Shown: positions 63,789-64,000 of the stretch, in pieces | How positions within the stretch are numbered: the first letter of the stretch is position 1 | Layout of the letters: the number at the start of each line of letters is the position of its first letter | Made by a program: the position numbers and the translations under genes | Notes under the pieces: model-generated | The model's database searches: none | Told to the model about the DNA's origin: nothing | The model's input: the letters and a program-made list of their open reading frames with translations, nothing else | DNA from: Rickettsiaceae bacterium | GTDB taxonomy: Bacteria; Pseudomonadota; Alphaproteobacteria; Rickettsiales; Rickettsiaceae | DNA length: 64,000 nt | Direction of reading: 5' to 3' | Assembly: GCA_024236375.1 (NCBI GenBank) | Contig: JACKKP010000001.1 | Location: 234,001 to 298,000, forward strand

Positions 63789-64000
63789 AAGGAAATAGTA
63801 GCAAGCAGCAATTAAAATTATTAGAGAATTTAAAATTGTATTATAGCAAATTATGGATATTTATTGTATTGTTTTTGATTACATTGATATTAATATATGC
63901 TGCTCCCATTGGCCAATTCATAAATAAGCTTGCTAGTCACCAAGATCCTCAAGATAAAGAAGTACAGACAGAAGCATTAATAGAATCTGCCCTAATTGCT
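63785..64000 (+). CDS. Mitofilin-like membrane protein, 3' truncated by window end
   Basis: The first 72 codons of a gene overlapping the hemD stop by four bases. It begins MKGNSSKQQLKLLENLKLYY, then a single membrane helix (LWIFIVLFLITLILIYAA) and a polar region (SHQDPQDKEVQTEALIESAL). In many alphaproteobacteria the gene after hemD encodes a mitofilin/COG4223-type protein with one N-terminal helix and a coiled coil. This fit is by position and topology, since only the start is visible. Confidence 0.55.
   Translation, partial: MKGNSSKQQLKLLENLKLYYSKLWIFIVLFLITLILIYAAPIGQFINKLASHQDPQDKEVQTEALIESALIA

Overview
The window comes from an AT-rich alphaproteobacterial genome of the order Rickettsiales, most likely family Rickettsiaceae. 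The strongest marker is the block virB3-virB4 followed by five consecutive virB6 paralogs (40849-60708), the arrangement known for the Rickettsia Rvh type IV secretion system. A protein lysine methyltransferase of the rickettsial OmpB-modifying type, 5-aminolevulinate synthase (the alphaproteobacterial heme route), an M32 carboxypeptidase, a DUF2671-like small protein and a low GC content fit this. Genus cannot be fixed from the sequence; a relative of Rickettsia, Orientia or Megaira is plausible.

Layout. 1-4498: a weakly ankyrin-like protein convergent with nrdAB (class Ia ribonucleotide reductase), separated by a clear bidirectional terminator. 4893-10384: a surface beta-barrel protein, a PKMT-type methyltransferase, tilS and ftsH on the plus strand. 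10682-10757: tRNA-Gln. 11061-13010: a 649-residue protein with the SopB/IpgD-type inositol phosphatase signature CKSGKDRTG, a likely secreted effector. 13188-14687: M32 carboxypeptidase. 14798-19859: minus-strand operon nth, esterase, glyA, nrdR, ptrB. 19930-21965: grxD, an ABC ATPase and ygfZ.

21994-27854 is an accessory island. It holds an XRE regulator, five tandem paralogs of an unrecognised acidic protein family with a hydrophobic C-terminus, two broken copies and a segmental duplication. An IS630-family and an IS5-family element follow, abutting at a single TA dinucleotide. Both transposases are interrupted at A homopolymers.

28156-40529 returns to core genes: yihY, yaaA, hemA, lgt, midA, a DUF2671-like gene, an MsbA-type ABC exporter, a 1475-residue pentapeptide-repeat protein with 207-residue internal repeats, nfuA and tRNA-Leu. 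40849-60708 is the secretion block, whose VirB6 proteins carry very long hydrophilic tails. 61069-64000 has cytochrome b561, der, hemD and the start of a membrane protein in the mitofilin position.

How it fits together: nucleotide and one-carbon metabolism (nrdAB, nrdR, glyA), heme synthesis (hemA, hemD), Fe-S and redox handling (grxD, nfuA, ygfZ, nth) and envelope maintenance (lgt, ftsH, ABC exporter) are the housekeeping part. The host-interaction part is the Rvh channel plus candidate substrates: the SopB-like phosphatase, the ankyrin-like protein, the pentapeptide-repeat giant and the tandem C-terminally anchored family. The strongest candidates for something undescribed are the SopB-like gene, the tandem family with a possible XRE operator, and the repeat-bearing VirB6 tail.
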